A stretch of 64,000 nt of DNA. Origin: Salinicola peritrichatus (GTDB lineage Bacteria > Pseudomonadota > Gammaproteobacteria > Pseudomonadales > Halomonadaceae). The stretch's first letter is position 1, and each line of letters starts with the position of its first letter. A model generated the notes under the pieces. It saw nothing but the letters and a program-made list of their open reading frames with translations, ran no database searches and had not been told where the DNA came from. Location of the stretch: positions 62,001 through 126,000 of the forward strand of contig NZ_PZJU01000002.1 in the NCBI RefSeq assembly GCF_003206715.1, read 5' to 3'. This document shows, one piece after another, positions 19,644 to 29,800 of this stretch. Position numbers and translations under genes: made by a program.

Positions 19644-20732
19644 ATGGCGACGCTGAAACTGACAGCGCTGGAAAAGACCTACCCCAATGGTCACCGCGCC
19701 CTGCACGGCATCGACCTGGAGATCGACGACGGCGAAATGGTCGTGGTCGTCGGTCCTTCCGGTTGCGGCAAGTCCACCCTGCTGCGTTGCCTCGCCGGGC
19801 TGGAGACCATCAGCAGCGGCGAGCTGGCAATCGCCGGCCAGCGCGTCAACGAGTTGGAACCGGCAGCACGGGATATCGCCATGGTGTTCCAGAACTACGC
19901 CCTCTACCCGCACATGAGCGTGGCCGACAACATGGGCTATGCGCTGAAGAATCGCGGCGTGCCCAAGCCCGAACGCCGGCGCCGCGTGGCCGAGACCGCC
20001 AGCTTGCTGGGCCTCGAGGCGCTGCTCGAGCGCAAGCCGGGACAGCTCTCCGGCGGCCAGCGTCAGCGGGTGGCGATGGGCCGGGCGATCGTGCGCGAGC
20101 CGCGGGTGTTCCTGTTCGACGAACCGCTCTCCAACCTCGATGCCGCGCTGCGCGTGCAGATGCGGCTGGAGATCCGTCGGCTGCAGAAGCGACTCGGCAT
20201 CACCTCGGTCTACGTCACCCACGATCAGGTCGAGGCGATGACCCTGGCCGACCGGCTGGTGATCATGAACGGCGGCCGTATCGAACAGGTCGGAACGCCG
20301 CTGGAGCTCTACGCCCGACCGCGCACGCGCTTCGTTGCCGGATTCATCGGCTCGCCGGCGATGAACTTCCTCGAGGCCCGCGTGAAAGACGGCGAGATCA
20401 TCGTGGGGGACGGTTCAGTTCTGGCGCCCGCCGCCGATATTCAAGGCAGCATCGCGGTCGGCATCCGCCCCGAACATCTGCGCGTCGTCGACGCGGGCGA
20501 AGCCGATCTGACCGCACGGGTCGAGATGCTCGAACCGCTGGGCGCGGATACGCTGGCCTACTGCCGCGTGTCGGGGCTGTCGCTGCCCTTGGTGATTCGT
20601 CTTGACGGCGGGGCCGCGTTAGCCGAAGGTCAGACCCTGGCGGTGAAACTGCCTCTCTCGCGCCTGCACCTCTTCGACCTGGACAGTGGCGAACGCCTGC
20701 CGTGGCACTCGCCGGAGACCTCCATCGTATGA
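19644..20732 (+). CDS. ugpC: Glycerol-3-phosphate ABC transporter ATPase UgpC
   Basis: The cytosolic ATPase of the importer, 362 residues. Walker A is GPSGCGKST, the signature LSGGQRQRVAMGRAIVREP, Walker B VFLFDEPLSNLD and the switch His in VYVTHDQVEAM. The C-terminal TOBE-type regulatory domain (from about residue 250) is complete. It belongs to the MalK/UgpC class; the neighbours fix it as UgpC. Its stop overlaps the ugpQ start (ATGA). Confidence 0.95.
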   Translation: MATLKLTALEKTYPNGHRALHGIDLEIDDGEMVVVVGPSGCGKSTLLRCLAGLETISSGELAIAGQRVNELEPAARDIAMVFQNYALYPHMSVADNMGYALKNRGVPKPERRRRVAETASLLGLEALLERKPGQLSGGQRQRVAMGRAIVREPRVFLFDEPLSNLDAALRVQMRLEIRRLQKRLGITSVYVTHDQVEAMTLADRLVIMNGGRIEQVGTPLELYARPRTRFVAGFIGSPAMNFLEARVKDGEIIVGDGSVLAPAADIQGSIAVGIRPEHLRVVDAGEADLTARVEMLEPLGADTLAYCRVSGLSLPLVIRLDGGAALAEGQTLAVKLPLSRLHLFDLDSGERLPWHSPETSIV

Positions 20733-21541
20733 CCCAGAGCACCGTTGAACGCCCCTCCGACGCCTCCCACGGCGACGTTTCTCGCCACGACAACACGCCC
20801 CGCTACATTGCCCATCGCGGCCTGTCGGCGCGCGCCCCCGAGAACACCCTGGCGGCGGTTCAGGCTGCCCATGATGCCGGCTGCGAGTGGGTCGAGCTGG
20901 ATGTCCAGCTACTCGGCGACGGCACCCCGGTGATCTGGCACGACGCCGGCGTCAAGCGCTGCTCCAACGGTCGTGGCAAACTGCTCAAGCTCAACGCCGG
21001 GAGCGCCGCCAAGCTGGATGCCGGCAGCTGGTTCGGGGCCCAGTTTCGCGGCGAACGCATGGCCACGCTGGAAGCGATGCTCGAACTCATCAAGCACCTG
21101 GGGCTCGGGCTCAACCTGGAACTCAAGGTGTGTCGCGGACGCAACGCCATCGAGCTGGTTCAGGCCGCCTTGCCGCCGACCCTCGAGGCGCTGCCGGCGG
21201 ACAAACTGATCGTCTCCTCGTTCGACCGCCACGCGCTGACCGCGGCCCGGGCGCTGGAGTCGGACCCCGATCGCCTGCGTCTCGGCGTGCTCGACGACAA
21301 GGCGCCCAAGCAGTGGTGGCGGGAAACCGAGCGCATCGAAGCCTATAGCCTTCATCTCGACTGGCGCAAGCTCAAGGTCAAGCGGGCCCGCGAGATCGCC
21401 GACGAAGAGATCAAGCTATTCTGCTATACCGCCAACGATCCGGTGACCTTCGAGAAACTGTGGGACTGGGGCGTCGACGGCGTGATCAGCGACGACCCGA
21501 CCCGCTTCGTGACCCATGCCAAGGAAGCGGCTTCGCGCTAG
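20729..21541 (+). CDS. ugpQ: Glycerophosphodiester phosphodiesterase UgpQ
   Basis: This enzyme hydrolyses glycerophosphodiesters entering through Ugp to glycerol-3-phosphate and an alcohol in the cytosol. It is a GDPD TIM barrel of 270 residues with the metal and catalytic motifs IAHRGLSARAPENTLAAVQA, CEWVELDVQLLGDGTPVIWH and the distal LNLELKV. It has no signal peptide, as expected for the cytosolic UgpQ rather than the periplasmic GlpQ. ATG 20729 overlaps the ugpC stop. It ends 11 bp from the convergent GH15 gene. Confidence 0.95.
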   Translation: MTQSTVERPSDASHGDVSRHDNTPRYIAHRGLSARAPENTLAAVQAAHDAGCEWVELDVQLLGDGTPVIWHDAGVKRCSNGRGKLLKLNAGSAAKLDAGSWFGAQFRGERMATLEAMLELIKHLGLGLNLELKVCRGRNAIELVQAALPPTLEALPADKLIVSSFDRHALTAARALESDPDRLRLGVLDDKAPKQWWRETERIEAYSLHLDWRKLKVKRAREIADEEIKLFCYTANDPVTFEKLWDWGVDGVISDDPTRFVTHAKEAASR

Positions 21542-21552
21542 GCGATGTACGG

Positions 21553-23376
21553 TCAGTGCCGGCGCCGCGATTCCGCCGGCCCCTTGCGTCGTTCCCCGGA
21601 TTCGGCGCGCTGCAGGTTGTGCGCGCTATTGACCAGCCCCACGTGCGAGAAGGCCTGAGGGAAATTGCCCATCAGGCGCTGGCGCACGGGATCGTACTCC
21701 TCGGCGAGCAACCCGAGATCGTTGCTCACGCCCAGCAGTCGATCGAACAGCGTGCGAGCTTCGTCCCGACGACCGAGCAGGACGAGCACATCGACCAGCC
21801 AGAAGCAGCAGACCAGAAAGGCGCCCTCGCCCTGGGTCAGATCATTGCGTTTGTCGGCGGTGACGAAGCGGTAGACGAATCCGTCATGAACGAGATCCTG
21901 CTGGATCGCGTCGACGGTCCCCTGGATACGGGGGTCGTCGGCGGGCAGGAAACCCACCAGCGGCAGCAACAGCAGCGAAGCGTCGAGCGCATCGGAGCCA
22001 TAGTACTGGACGAAAGCATTGCGCGAACGGCTGAAGCCCTTCTCGCAGACCTCGTCGTGAATCTTCCGGCGCAGCGCTTGCCAACGTTCGACATCGCCTT
22101 CCAGACCGAACCGTTCGACGCCCTTGATCGCTCGATCGACGGCGACCCAGGCCATGACCTTGGAATAGGTGTAACGCCGGCCCTCGCCGCGCAGCTCCCA
22201 TAGACTCGCGCCGACCCCCTGCCAGTGCCTTTCCAGATATTCCACCAGCTCGCACTGGATGCGCCACAGATCCTCGTCGGGTTGCATATCGTGAACGCGT
22301 CCGAAATGCAGCCCATCCATGATCTCGCCATAGATATCCAGCTGAACCTGCTCGAACGCGCTATTGCCGATACGCACTGGCCGACAGCCATTGAAACCTT
22401 CGAGCCAGTCCAGCTCATACTCGTGCAGCCAACGCTCGCCGGCGATGCCGTAGACAGGCTGAAGCTTGCCGGGGTCGCCCGCCGCCACGCGCAGCAGCCA
22501 TTGGCGCCAGACGTATGCCTCCTCCTGGTAGCCCGATGACAGCAACGCGTACAGCGTGAAAGTGGCGTCGCGCAGCCAGGTATAGCGGTAATCCCAGTTG
22601 TCGCTGCCGCCGACGCTCTCCGGCAGGGAACAACTGGCGGCGCCGACCATGCCGCCAGTCAGATTGTCGGTCAAAGCCTTCAGCGTGATCAGCGAACGCA
22701 CCACGGGCTCGCGGAACGCTTCGTCGATATCGCAGCGGGCGCTCCATGCCTGCCACCAACGTTCGGTCTCGTCGAGCTCACGCTCGGCATCGCGGAGAGA
22801 GGGTGCCTTGCAGAAAGAGCGGAACCAGGTCAGCACGAACGGTACGCGTTCGCCCTTGGCGACGCGGAATCTACCCGTGATGCGACCGCCGCACTCCCTC
22901 AGCGCCACCGGCGTCCGCAGGCGCAGGCCGTCCGGTCCCGAGACCGCCAATGCCCCCGATTCGTCATAGCGTACCCAGGGCGACACCTGCCCGTAACCGA
23001 AGCGGAACAGCGCGTCGCATCGCATCTCGACTTCGCCTTCACGCCCTTCCACGATGCGCACCAGATCGACCGTCGTTTCGTCGTCTTGCTGCAACGGCAT
23101 GAAATCGATGACCGCCACGCTGCCGGTCCCGGTTTCGAACACGGTTTCCAGTACCAGCGTCTCACCGCGATAACGACGCGAGCGGGAGATCACCTTCGCC
23201 GCCGGCGACAGTTGCCAGTAACCGTTTTCCGGCTTGCCCAACAGCGCCGCACAGCAGGCGTCGGAATCGAAGCGCGGCAGGCATAACCATTCGATCGTGG
23301 CCTCCCGATCGATCAGTGCGGCGGTACGCATATCACCGATGAAGCCGTAGTCCTCGATTCTCTTCGGTCCATCCAT
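21553..23376 (-). CDS. Glycoside hydrolase family 15 protein (glucoamylase or trehalase type)
   Basis: A 607-residue cytosolic enzyme with an N-terminal beta-sandwich and a C-terminal (alpha/alpha)6 barrel. The start MDGPKRIEDYGFIGDMRTAA is the conserved beginning of bacterial GH15 proteins. The substrate-site motif DNWDYRYTWLRDATFT and the C-terminal LLAEEYDP and GNFPQAFSHVGLVN surround the catalytic acid and base. No signal peptide is present, so the substrate is intracellular: maltooligosaccharide or trehalose, which sequence alone does not resolve. The start at 23376 is supported by GAGGAAG; the frame continues upstream without family similarity. It is divergent from the ThDP enzyme gene. 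Trehalose use would fit an osmoadapting host. Confidence 0.9.
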   Translation of the reverse strand: MDGPKRIEDYGFIGDMRTAALIDREATIEWLCLPRFDSDACCAALLGKPENGYWQLSPAAKVISRSRRYRGETLVLETVFETGTGSVAVIDFMPLQQDDETTVDLVRIVEGREGEVEMRCDALFRFGYGQVSPWVRYDESGALAVSGPDGLRLRTPVALRECGGRITGRFRVAKGERVPFVLTWFRSFCKAPSLRDAERELDETERWWQAWSARCDIDEAFREPVVRSLITLKALTDNLTGGMVGAASCSLPESVGGSDNWDYRYTWLRDATFTLYALLSSGYQEEAYVWRQWLLRVAAGDPGKLQPVYGIAGERWLHEYELDWLEGFNGCRPVRIGNSAFEQVQLDIYGEIMDGLHFGRVHDMQPDEDLWRIQCELVEYLERHWQGVGASLWELRGEGRRYTYSKVMAWVAVDRAIKGVERFGLEGDVERWQALRRKIHDEVCEKGFSRSRNAFVQYYGSDALDASLLLLPLVGFLPADDPRIQGTVDAIQQDLVHDGFVYRFVTADKRNDLTQGEGAFLVCCFWLVDVLVLLGRRDEARTLFDRLLGVSNDLGLLAEEYDPVRQRLMGNFPQAFSHVGLVNSAHNLQRAESGERRKGPAESRRRH

Positions 23377-23658
23377 GTCCCGCTTCCTCGTATTCGCTTT
23401 TCCGTCGCCTCTGGGTGGCTGTCGTTTCCCCATGACAACGTTAACGTTCTCTGCTTCATGGGAAGAATTCGCGTCACGTTTAACGCAAATCAATCCAAAC
23501 GCAGTCAGTCGATTTCCATTTATTCGCTTGTTAATTATAGCCGTGATTCACGCAGTTTTCGTCTTGCCCCAAACCGCGTTGATGAACCATCTTGAAAGAT
23601 GCTTTTCGATATTGGCGTCACCCTTTTCAGCAAACCGATTCAAGCGTGGAGGCCAGGA
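23377..23658. promoter_or_regulatory. AT-rich divergent promoter region with AACGTTAACGTT palindrome
   Basis: This 282-bp region separates the GH15 gene (minus) and the ThDP enzyme gene (plus) and is visibly more AT-rich than the genes. It contains a perfect 12-bp palindrome AACGTTAACGTT (23437-23448), a plausible operator for a dimeric regulator. AT-rich stretches around 23520-23550 are candidate -10 regions. No specific regulator can be named. Confidence 0.45.
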
Positions 23659-25458
23659 ATGAGCAGCGAAACGGTCAGCGATTTTCTTCTCAAGCGTCTA
23701 TCGCAGTGGAACATCCGGCGAGTCTTCGGCTACGCCGGCGATGGCATCAACGACATCATGGGAGCTCTCGACCGCGCCGGCGACCGCTTCGATTTCATTC
23801 AGGTCCGTCACGAGGAAATGGCCGCGTTCATGGCTTGTGCCCACGCCAAGTTCACCGGCGAAGTGGGCGTCTGTCTCGCCACATCCGGTCCGGGTGCCAT
23901 CCATTTGCTCAACGGCCTTTACGATGCCAAGAAGGATCACACTCCGGTGGTGGCCATCGTCGGCCAGCAAGCACGCAGTTCATTGGGCGGTGATTATCAG
24001 CAGGAGGTCGATCTGGTCTCGCTGTACAAGGATGTCGCCAACGAATACGTGCACATGGCAACCACGCCCGGCCAGGTCCGTCATCTGATCGACCGCTGCG
24101 TGCGTATCGCCTTGTCCGAGCGCACGGTCACCGCGCTGGTCATTCCCAACGACCTGCAAACCCAGCCCGCCGTCGAGACACCGCCGCACGCCCACGGCAC
24201 GGTGCATTCGGGTGTCGGCTACGCTGCGCCGCGCACGATCCCGCACGAGGACGATCTCGAACGTGCCGCGGAGGTGCTCAATGCCGGGGAGCGGGTCGCG
24301 ATTCTGGTCGGCGCCGGCGCGTTGCAGGCCACCGACGAAGTGATGGAGGTCGCCGATATTCTCGGTGCCGGCGTCGCCAAGGCCTTGCTCGGCCGCGCGG
24401 CGCTGCCGGACGATCTGCCCTACGTCACCGGTTCGATCGGCCTGCTCGGCACCAACCCCAGCTGGGAACTGATGGCGAACTGCGACACCTTCTTGATGAT
24501 CGGTTCGGCGTTCCCCTATTCGGAGTTCTTGCCCGAGGAAGGACAGGCGCGCGGCGTGCAGATCGACATCGACGGCCGCATGTTGAGCATGCGCTATCCG
24601 ATGGAGGTCAACCTGGTCGGCGACAGCGCGGCGACACTGCAGGCCCTGATTCCGCACCTGCAACGCAAGTCCGAGCGCAAATGGCGCGAACAGATCGAGA
24701 AAAGCGTCAGCCAGTGGTGGGAAATGCTCGAGCAGCGCGCCCTGGCCGATGCCGATCCGGTCAATCCGCAACGCGTGTTCTGGGAGCTCTCGCCCAAACT
24801 GCCCGACAACTGCATCATCACCAGTGATTCCGGCTCGGCCGCCAACTGGTACGCACGCGATCTCAAGTTGCGCCGGGGCATGCAGGCGTCGCTTTCCGGC
24901 GGATTGGCGACGATGGGCAACGGCGTGCCTTACGCCATTGCTGCCAAGTTCGCCCATCCCGACCGCGTGGTACTCGCCCTGGTCGGCGACGGCGCGATGC
25001 AGATGAACGGCAATTCCGAGCTGGTGACCATCGCCAAGTACTGGCAGCGCTGGAGCGATCCGCGCCTGGTGATCATGGTGCTCAACAACCAGGACCTCAA
25101 TCAGGTCACCTGGGAAATGCGCGCCCAGGTCGGCGACCCCAAGTACGCCGGGTCGCAGGATCTGCCGGATTTTCCGTACGCCGAATACGCCAATCTCATC
25201 GGACTGAAGGGCATCAAGGTCGACGAGCCGGACGCACTGGCCGGCGCCTGGGACCGTGCGCTGAACGCCGACCGGCCAGTGGTGCTGGAAGTCGTCACCG
25301 ACCCCGACGTGCCGCCCATTCCGCCCCATATCAAGCGTGAACAGGCCAAGGCTTACATGTCGGCGCTGCTGCATGGCGATCCCGATGCATTGGGCATCAT
25401 CAAGGCATCGTTCCGGCAGTTCTCCCGCGACATCGTGCCCAAGCTCCACAAGCACTGA
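23659..25458 (+). CDS. Thiamine-diphosphate-dependent enzyme of the pyruvate oxidase/acetolactate synthase superfamily
   Basis: A 599-residue protein with the three POX-like domains: N-terminal Pyr domain with the cofactor-activating Glu in QVRHEEMAAFMACAHAK, central domain, and C-terminal PP domain with the ThDP/Mg motif GDGAMQMNGN and downstream VLNNQDLNQV. It begins SETVSDFLLKRLSQWNIRRV, typical of the group annotated as ThDP-requiring proteins close to PoxB. Whether it oxidises pyruvate cannot be decided; the membrane-binding C-terminus of E. coli PoxB is not recognisable. ATG 23659 is preferred because it starts the conserved domain and has a nearby GGAGG/AGGA. It lies 26 bp from the enolase-superfamily gene, probably one operon. 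Confidence 0.85.
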   Translation: MSSETVSDFLLKRLSQWNIRRVFGYAGDGINDIMGALDRAGDRFDFIQVRHEEMAAFMACAHAKFTGEVGVCLATSGPGAIHLLNGLYDAKKDHTPVVAIVGQQARSSLGGDYQQEVDLVSLYKDVANEYVHMATTPGQVRHLIDRCVRIALSERTVTALVIPNDLQTQPAVETPPHAHGTVHSGVGYAAPRTIPHEDDLERAAEVLNAGERVAILVGAGALQATDEVMEVADILGAGVAKALLGRAALPDDLPYVTGSIGLLGTNPSWELMANCDTFLMIGSAFPYSEFLPEEGQARGVQIDIDGRMLSMRYPMEVNLVGDSAATLQALIPHLQRKSERKWREQIEKSVSQWWEMLEQRALADADPVNPQRVFWELSPKLPDNCIITSDSGSAANWYARDLKLRRGMQASLSGGLATMGNGVPYAIAAKFAHPDRVVLALVGDGAMQMNGNSELVTIAKYWQRWSDPRLVIMVLNNQDLNQVTWEMRAQVGDPKYAGSQDLPDFPYAEYANLIGLKGIKVDEPDALAGAWDRALNADRPVVLEVVTDPDVPPIPPHIKREQAKAYMSALLHGDPDALGIIKASFRQFSRDIVPKLHKH

Positions 25459-25484
25459 TTCATAAGGCTCAAGAAGGCACCGCC

Positions 25485-26585
25485 ATGCTGGAGACGACGC
25501 ATGTTCCGGTCGAGGATGTCCGGGTCTCGGCCTACGAGATTCCCACCGACGCGCCCGAGTCCGACGGCACGCTCGTCTGGGACTCGACCGGCATGGTACT
25601 GGTCGAGCTCAGCGCCGGCGGCAAGACCGGGCTCGGCTACACCTACGGCCACCCCGCCTGCGCCACCCTGATCGAGGGCAAGCTGGCGGGCGTGGTCGCA
25701 GGGCGCAACGCCATGGCGACCCGGAAGTGCTGGCTGGCGATGGTCGAGTCGATTCGCAACCTCGGTCGCCCCGGCATCGGCTCGATGGCCATCGCCGCCG
25801 TCGACGTTGCGCTGTGGGATCTCAAGGCACGCCTGCTCGAACTGCCCCTGGTGACGCTGCTCGGCGGCGTTCGTTCCTCGGTGCCGGTTTATGGCAGCGG
25901 CGGCTTCACCTCCTATTCGGAGAAACAACTGCGCGAGCAGCTGGGCGGCTGGGTCGCCGCCGGCATCCCACGGGTCAAGATGAAGATCGGCCGCCGCCCG
26001 CAGGACGACCTCGCGCGTATCCGTGCGGCACGCGAGGCCATCGGCCCGGCGGCCGAACTGTACGTCGACGCCAACGGCGCCTATTCACGCAAGCAAGCGC
26101 TGGCCAAGGCGGACGCCTTTCGCGACTACGGCGTGAGCTGGTACGAGGAGCCGGTATCGTCGGATGACCTCGCGGGGCTTCGCCTGCTGCGCGATCGCGT
26201 GCCCGGCGGCATCGAGATATCCGCCGGTGAATATGGCTACGACCTGCCCTACTTCCGTCGCATGCTCGAAGCCGAGGCGGTAGACGTGATGCAAGCGGAC
26301 GCCACCCGCTGCGCCGGCATTACCGGCTTTCTCGATGTCGCCGCGCTGTGCGATGCCTATAACGTACCGTTGTCGTCGCACACGGCACCGGCGTTGCACA
26401 TGCATCCCGGCTGCTGCGCCAAGCAAGTACGCCACCTGGAATATTTTCACGACCACGCACGGATCGAGGCGATGCTGTTCGACGGCATCGTCGGCCCGGT
26501 GGACGGCGAATTGCAGCCCAACCTCGCACGCCCCGGCCTGGGCCTGACATTCAAGCGCGAGGAAGCCGAACGTTACAGGCAATGA
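25485..26585 (+). CDS. Enolase-superfamily enzyme (mandelate racemase/muconate lactonizing type)
   Basis: A 366-residue member of the MR/MLE family, which abstract a proton alpha to a carboxylate, typically in sugar-acid dehydration or racemisation. The general base Lys pair is K165-x-K167 in RVKMKIG. Metal ligands are D195 (VDANG), E221/E222 (YEEP) and E249 (SAGEYG). H299 in SSHTAPALHMHP is the second catalytic residue of the MR-type subgroup. The substrate is unknown. It is downstream of and close to the ThDP-enzyme gene, so both may act in one catabolic route, perhaps a sugar acid to a 2-keto acid that the ThDP enzyme then decarboxylates. That is inference from position only. Confidence 0.85.
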   Translation: MLETTHVPVEDVRVSAYEIPTDAPESDGTLVWDSTGMVLVELSAGGKTGLGYTYGHPACATLIEGKLAGVVAGRNAMATRKCWLAMVESIRNLGRPGIGSMAIAAVDVALWDLKARLLELPLVTLLGGVRSSVPVYGSGGFTSYSEKQLREQLGGWVAAGIPRVKMKIGRRPQDDLARIRAAREAIGPAAELYVDANGAYSRKQALAKADAFRDYGVSWYEEPVSSDDLAGLRLLRDRVPGGIEISAGEYGYDLPYFRRMLEAEAVDVMQADATRCAGITGFLDVAALCDAYNVPLSSHTAPALHMHPGCCAKQVRHLEYFHDHARIEAMLFDGIVGPVDGELQPNLARPGLGLTFKREEAERYRQ

Positions 26586-26678
26586 TCCACCACATCACCG
26601 CACGCCACCGCAAGCACGCCGGTCTTCGCCGTACCCTGTTTCTCGCCGGCCTCGCTTTCGCGTGACGTTATCGCAAGG

Positions 26679-26819
26679 GAAACGCTGAATAAATTGACGA
26701 GCAGGATGGAGCGCAAGGCGCACGGAGCGCAGAAGGCGAGACATAACATGGGGTTAGGCGAGCTTTCGAGCACCGCGCAACGCAGCGATTCTTCTGCGCA
26801 GACATTTAGGCAGTGTTTC
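26679..26819. mobile_element. MITE-like element 1 (141 bp), inserted at the ydiJ Shine-Dalgarno
   Basis: The ends are imperfect inverted repeats: the left begins GAAACGCTGAATAAAT, and the right end read in reverse begins GAAACACTGCCTAAAT (13 of 16 identical). It is flanked by a 5-bp direct duplication CAAGG (26674-26678 and 26820-26824). The right copy forms part of the Shine-Dalgarno AAGGAG of the next gene. No ORF of note is inside. It shares both ends and a core around GCGCAAGGCGCAC with the element at 32929-33158. Confidence 0.8.
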
Positions 26820-26832
26820 CAAGGAGTCAGCG

Positions 26833-29800
26833 ATGACCGACCTACAGACCAGCGCCCCTCAAGAGGCCTTACACGGCAGTCCCAAAGCCCCGCCAGACGA
26901 GCGACATGATCTCGCCCGGGAACTCGCCGCCGCGATCGACGGTGAAGTCCGCTTCGATGCCGGCAGTCGCGCGCTCTATGCCAACGACGCCTCGAACTAC
27001 CGCCAGCCGCCGATCGGCGTCACCATCCCCAGGACGATCGACGACGTGATCGCCATCCATCGCATCTGCCGCGCCCACGACGTACCGATCCTGTCGCGCG
27101 GCGCCGGCACCAGCCTGTCGGGGGAAACGGTCAACCACGCTGTGGTCATCGACCATTCCAAGTATCTCGACAAGATCGTCGACATCGACGCCGAAAACCG
27201 CCTCGTCACGGTCGAGCCCGGCGTGATCAACGACAAGGTCAACCAGGCGCTCGGCCCCTACGGACTCGTCTTCCCCCCCGACCCATCCACGCACAAGTGG
27301 TGCACCGTGGGCGGCAATGTCGGCAACAACTCCTGCGGCATCCACTCGGTGCAGGCCCAGTTCTACGGCCACGGGCCACGTTCGAGCGACAACGTCCACT
27401 CGCTGGACATCCTGACCTATGACGGCGTGCGCATGACGCTCAAGGATCGCTACAGCGAAGACGAGATCGACGCGATCATCAGCGCCGGCGGGCGCCAGGG
27501 CGAGATCTTCGCCAGGCTCAAGGCACTGCGCGACGAGTACGCCGAGCAAATCCGCCAGTATTACCCCCGGATCGAAAACATGCCGCGACGCGTGTCGGGC
27601 TACAACCTCGACGATCTGCTGCCCGAAAACGGTTTCAATCTGGCCAGCGCCTTGTGCGGCACCGAAGGCACCTGCATGACGGTGCTGCACGCCACCCTCA
27701 AGCTGACCGAGAACGTCAAGCATCGCACCCTGGCGGTGATCGGCTTCGAGGACATCGCCGCCGCCGGCGATCATGCCGAGGAGATCATGAAGGCCCGGCC
27801 GATCGCGGTGGAAGGCATCGACCATCGGCTGTTCAGCGACGAGATCAAGCAGCACATGCACGAAGGTGTGCTGCGTCATCTTCCCGAGGGCTGTGCCTAT
27901 CTGCTGGTCGAGTTCGGTGGCGCCGACGCCGAGGAAACCGACAACAAGGCCAGGGATCTCATCGAGGAGATGAAGCGGACCCGGAGTGCGCCCACCGGTT
28001 ATCAGATCATCGACGACAAGGCCCACGCCGACCAGCTGTGGACCGTGCGCGAGGCGGGCCTCGGCGCGACCGCCTTTCCGCCGCCGGACAAGCACCCGCA
28101 CTGGCCGGGCTGGGAGGATTCCGCGGTCTCGCCCAAGGATGTCGGCAACTATGTGCGCGACCTGCACAAGCTCTACGACAAGTATGGCTATGTCGGGGCC
28201 TTGTACGGTCACTTCGGGCAGGGCTGCATTCACTCGCGCATCGACTTCGATCTGCGCTCCGAGGAAGGCGTCACCAAATTCCGCGCCTTCATGCAGGAAG
28301 CCGCCGAGCTGGTCGTCTCCTACGGCGGCTCGTTGTCCGGCGAGCACGGCGATGGCCAGGCACGCGCCGAACTGCTCGATCGCATGTACGGCAAGCAATT
28401 GGTGGATGCCTTCCGTGAGTTCAAGCGCATCTGGGATCCGCGCTGGCGGATGAACCCCGGCAAGGTGGTCGATCCCTACCGGCTCGACGACAACCTGCGG
28501 CTGATTCATTACCACCCGATCGAGCCCCAGACCGGGTTTGCCTTTCCCGACGATTCACGGCGTTTTTCGGAAGCGGTGATCCGCTGCGTCGGCGTCGGCA
28601 GGTGCCGCAGCGACGAGGGCGGCACCATGTGCCCCAGCTACATGGTCACCCGCGAGGAGAAGCACACCACACGAGGACGCGCGCGGCTGCTGTTCGAAAT
28701 GATGGACGGTGGCGTGATCAAGGACGGTTGGCGCTCGGAGGAGGTCAAGGAATCCCTCGATCTATGCCTGGCCTGCAAGGGCTGCAAGGGCGACTGCCCG
28801 GTCAGCGTCGACATGGCGACCTACAAGGCGGAATTCCTTTCCCATTACTACGAGGGGCGCTTGCGGCCGATTCCCCACTATGCCTTCGGCTTCATCGACC
28901 GCTGGTCGCGGCTGGCCTCGAAGCTACCCGCACTGACCAACTTCGTCACCCAGGCGCCCGTGCTGCGCAGCCTCGCCAAGCGTGCCGTGTCGATGCCCGA
29001 GCAACGCCGGGTCCCCATCTACGCGCCGGAAACCTTCAAGGCCTGGTTCGCCAAGCGTGCGGTGGTCAACCCGCAAGGCACGCCGGTCATGCTATGGGTG
29101 GATACCTTCAACAACCATTTCTACCCGGACACTGCCCAGGCGGCGACCGAAGTGCTCGAGGCAGCGGGCTACCGCGTGGTGCCACCACCGGAAGGGCTCT
29201 GCTGCGGTCGCCCCTTCTACGACTTCGGCATGCTCGACAACGCTAAGGCCTACCTGCACAACGTCATGAACGTCTTGCGCGAGCAGATCGATAGCGGCAT
29301 GCCGATCATCGGCCTCGAGCCCTCGTGCATCTCGGTGTTCCGCGACGAACTCACCAACCTGTTTCCCGATGACCACCGCGCCCAGCGGCTCCGGGAAAAC
29401 AGCCTCATGCTCAGCGAGTTTCTGATTCACCATGCCGAAGGCTACGAGCCGCCCCGATTTCACCGCAAGGCACTGATCCACGGGCATTGCTACCACAAGG
29501 CGATCGTGCATCTCGATGCCGAGAAGAAGCTGTTCGACAAGATGGGCCTCGACTATGAAGTGCTCGACTCGGGCTGTTGCGGCATGTCCGGCTCGTTCGG
29601 CTTCGAGCGCGAGAAATACGGCGTCTCGATCGCTGCCGGCGAACGCGTGCTGCTGCCCCGCGTGCGCGATGCCGACAATGAGACATTGATCATCGCCAAC
29701 GGCTTCAGTTGCCGCGAACAGATCGCCCAGACCACGCCACGGCGCGCCCTGCACATCGCCGAAGTGCTGCGCATGGCGCTGCATCACGGACCGGTCACCG

